From Asaia bogorensis (GTDB lineage: Bacteria > Pseudomonadota > Alphaproteobacteria > Acetobacterales > Acetobacteraceae), in contig CALQTN020000029.1 of assembly GCA_943333505.2 (NCBI GenBank), positions 1 through 52,316 of the forward strand: a stretch of 52,316 bases of DNA, read 5' to 3'. A program made the position numbers and the translations under genes. Below, piece after piece: positions 51,754 through 52,316 of this stretch. Numbering within the stretch: position 1 is the stretch's first letter; each line of letters opens with the position of its first letter. A model generated the notes under the pieces. That model had not been told where the DNA came from. It did no database searches and saw only the letters and a list, made by a program, of their open reading frames with translations.

Positions 51754-52316
51754 ATGTCGATGGACAAGAACAAAGCGCTCGACGCGGCAATGATCCAGAT
51801 TGAACGGGCCTTCGGTAAAGGCTCGATCATGCGCATGGGCGCACGAACGGGCGATGAACATATCGAGGTGATCCCGTCCGGCTCGCTCGGGCTGGATCTG
51901 GCGCTTGGCATTGGCGGCATGCCGCGCGGCCGGATCATTGAGATTTACGGCCCGGAAAGCTCGGGCAAGACCACATTGGCGTTGCATGCGATCGCCGAGG
52001 CGCAGCGCAAGGGTGGCACCTGCGCCTTCATCGATGCCGAGCACGCGCTCGATCCGATCTATGCCAGGAAGCTTGGCGTCGATGTCGACAATCTGCTGAT
52101 CAGCCAGCCGGATGCCGGCGAACAGGCGCTCGAGATTTGCGACACGCTGGTGCGGTCGGGCGCGATCGATGTGCTGGTGATCGATTCGGTGGCAGCCCTG
52201 GTGCCACGCGCCGAGCTTGAAGGCGAAATGGGCGACAGCCACATGGGCCTGCACGCCAGGTTGATGAGCCAGGCGCTGCGTAAGATCACCGGCAGTGTCA
52301 GCCGCAGCAAGACCAT
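51754..52316 (+). CDS. recA: RecA recombinase, 3' end cut by window edge
   Basis: Over 185 residues are present. Recognised from [27 protein letters not shown], Walker [38 protein letters not shown] and Walker [15 protein letters not shown], with the DNA-binding loop region starting at [21 protein letters not shown]. It catalyses strand exchange and triggers LexA self-cleavage. AGGAG at 51749-51753 fits a start at 51760 or 51754; an in-frame ATG at 51658 would add 32 residues but leaves almost no leader after the LexA box. The C-terminus lies outside the window. Confidence 0.95.
   Translation, partial: MSMDKNKALDAAMIQIERAFGKGSIMRMGARTGDEHIEVIPSGSLGLDLALGIGGMPRGRIIEIYGPESSGKTTLALHAIAEAQRKGGTCAFIDAEHALDPIYARKLGVDVDNLLISQPDAGEQALEICDTLVRSGAIDVLVIDSVAALVPRAELEGEMGDSHMGLHARLMSQALRKITGSVSRSKT

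Noticed and set aside
1-52316. CRISPR arrays, rRNA genes, complete tRNA genes, insertion sequences
   Set aside because: None was seen: no regularly spaced repeats, no transposase, and only a partial tRNA.

Overview
The window looks like chromosomal DNA of an alphaproteobacterium, most probably a sphingomonad (Sphingomonadales). This is inferred from several things: high GC; an RNase E with a long acidic insert in its S1 domain; a CckA-like kinase between flhB and recA; alphaproteobacterial GAAC-N7-GAAC LexA boxes in front of recA; and a T6SS operon with a TssL-OmpA fusion. No 16S rRNA is present, so the rank below class is inference.

Region 1 (1-6903) is the right end of an integrated genomic island. 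It carries a phospholipase-D/SNF2-type helicase that runs off the left edge, a large protein with GTPase-like motifs, and a tyrosine recombinase, all on the minus strand. The island ends exactly at a 45-bp copy of the 3' half of an initiator tRNA-Met gene, followed by that gene's native terminator. The helicase plus GTPase pair is the best candidate in the window for an uncharacterised (probably defensive) system.

Region 2 (6981-20563) is a type VI secretion block. On the minus strand run tssL, tssM, vgrG, a conserved unknown, tagH (FHA), tssJ, tssK, tagF and a PP2C phosphatase. A divergent PAAR spike gene follows on the plus strand, then a candidate peptidoglycan-amidase effector with an exported cognate (immunity-like) protein. 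It holds membrane complex, spike and post-translational control genes, but no sheath, tube, ClpV or TssEFG genes, which must lie elsewhere.

Region 3 (20567-28580) begins with a REP-like hairpin and a relic duplication. The minus-strand operon amidase, PBP1A, prfB (with an intact programmed frameshift) and a large YfhO-like membrane protein follows. A long leader with two tandem hairpins precedes rne.

Region 4 (28581-39005, plus strand) has rne, a flavin reductase, an unusual CoA-binding/O-acetylhomoserine sulfhydrylase fusion, and a polysaccharide module (asparagine-synthase-like amidotransferase, flippase, glycosyltransferase).

Region 5 (38979-43590, minus strand) is a tightly overlapping corrinoid operon: CDF exporter, periplasmic binding protein, permease, ATPase, TonB-like protein and PduO-type adenosyltransferase. 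pdxH and a divergent fabI follow.

Region 6 (45240-52316) is flagellar export and rod genes: fliP, fliO and a small unknown on minus, divergent from flgB, flgC, fliE, fliQ, fliR, flhB. A short CckA-like hybrid kinase overlaps flhB. recA, preceded by two SOS boxes, runs off the right edge.
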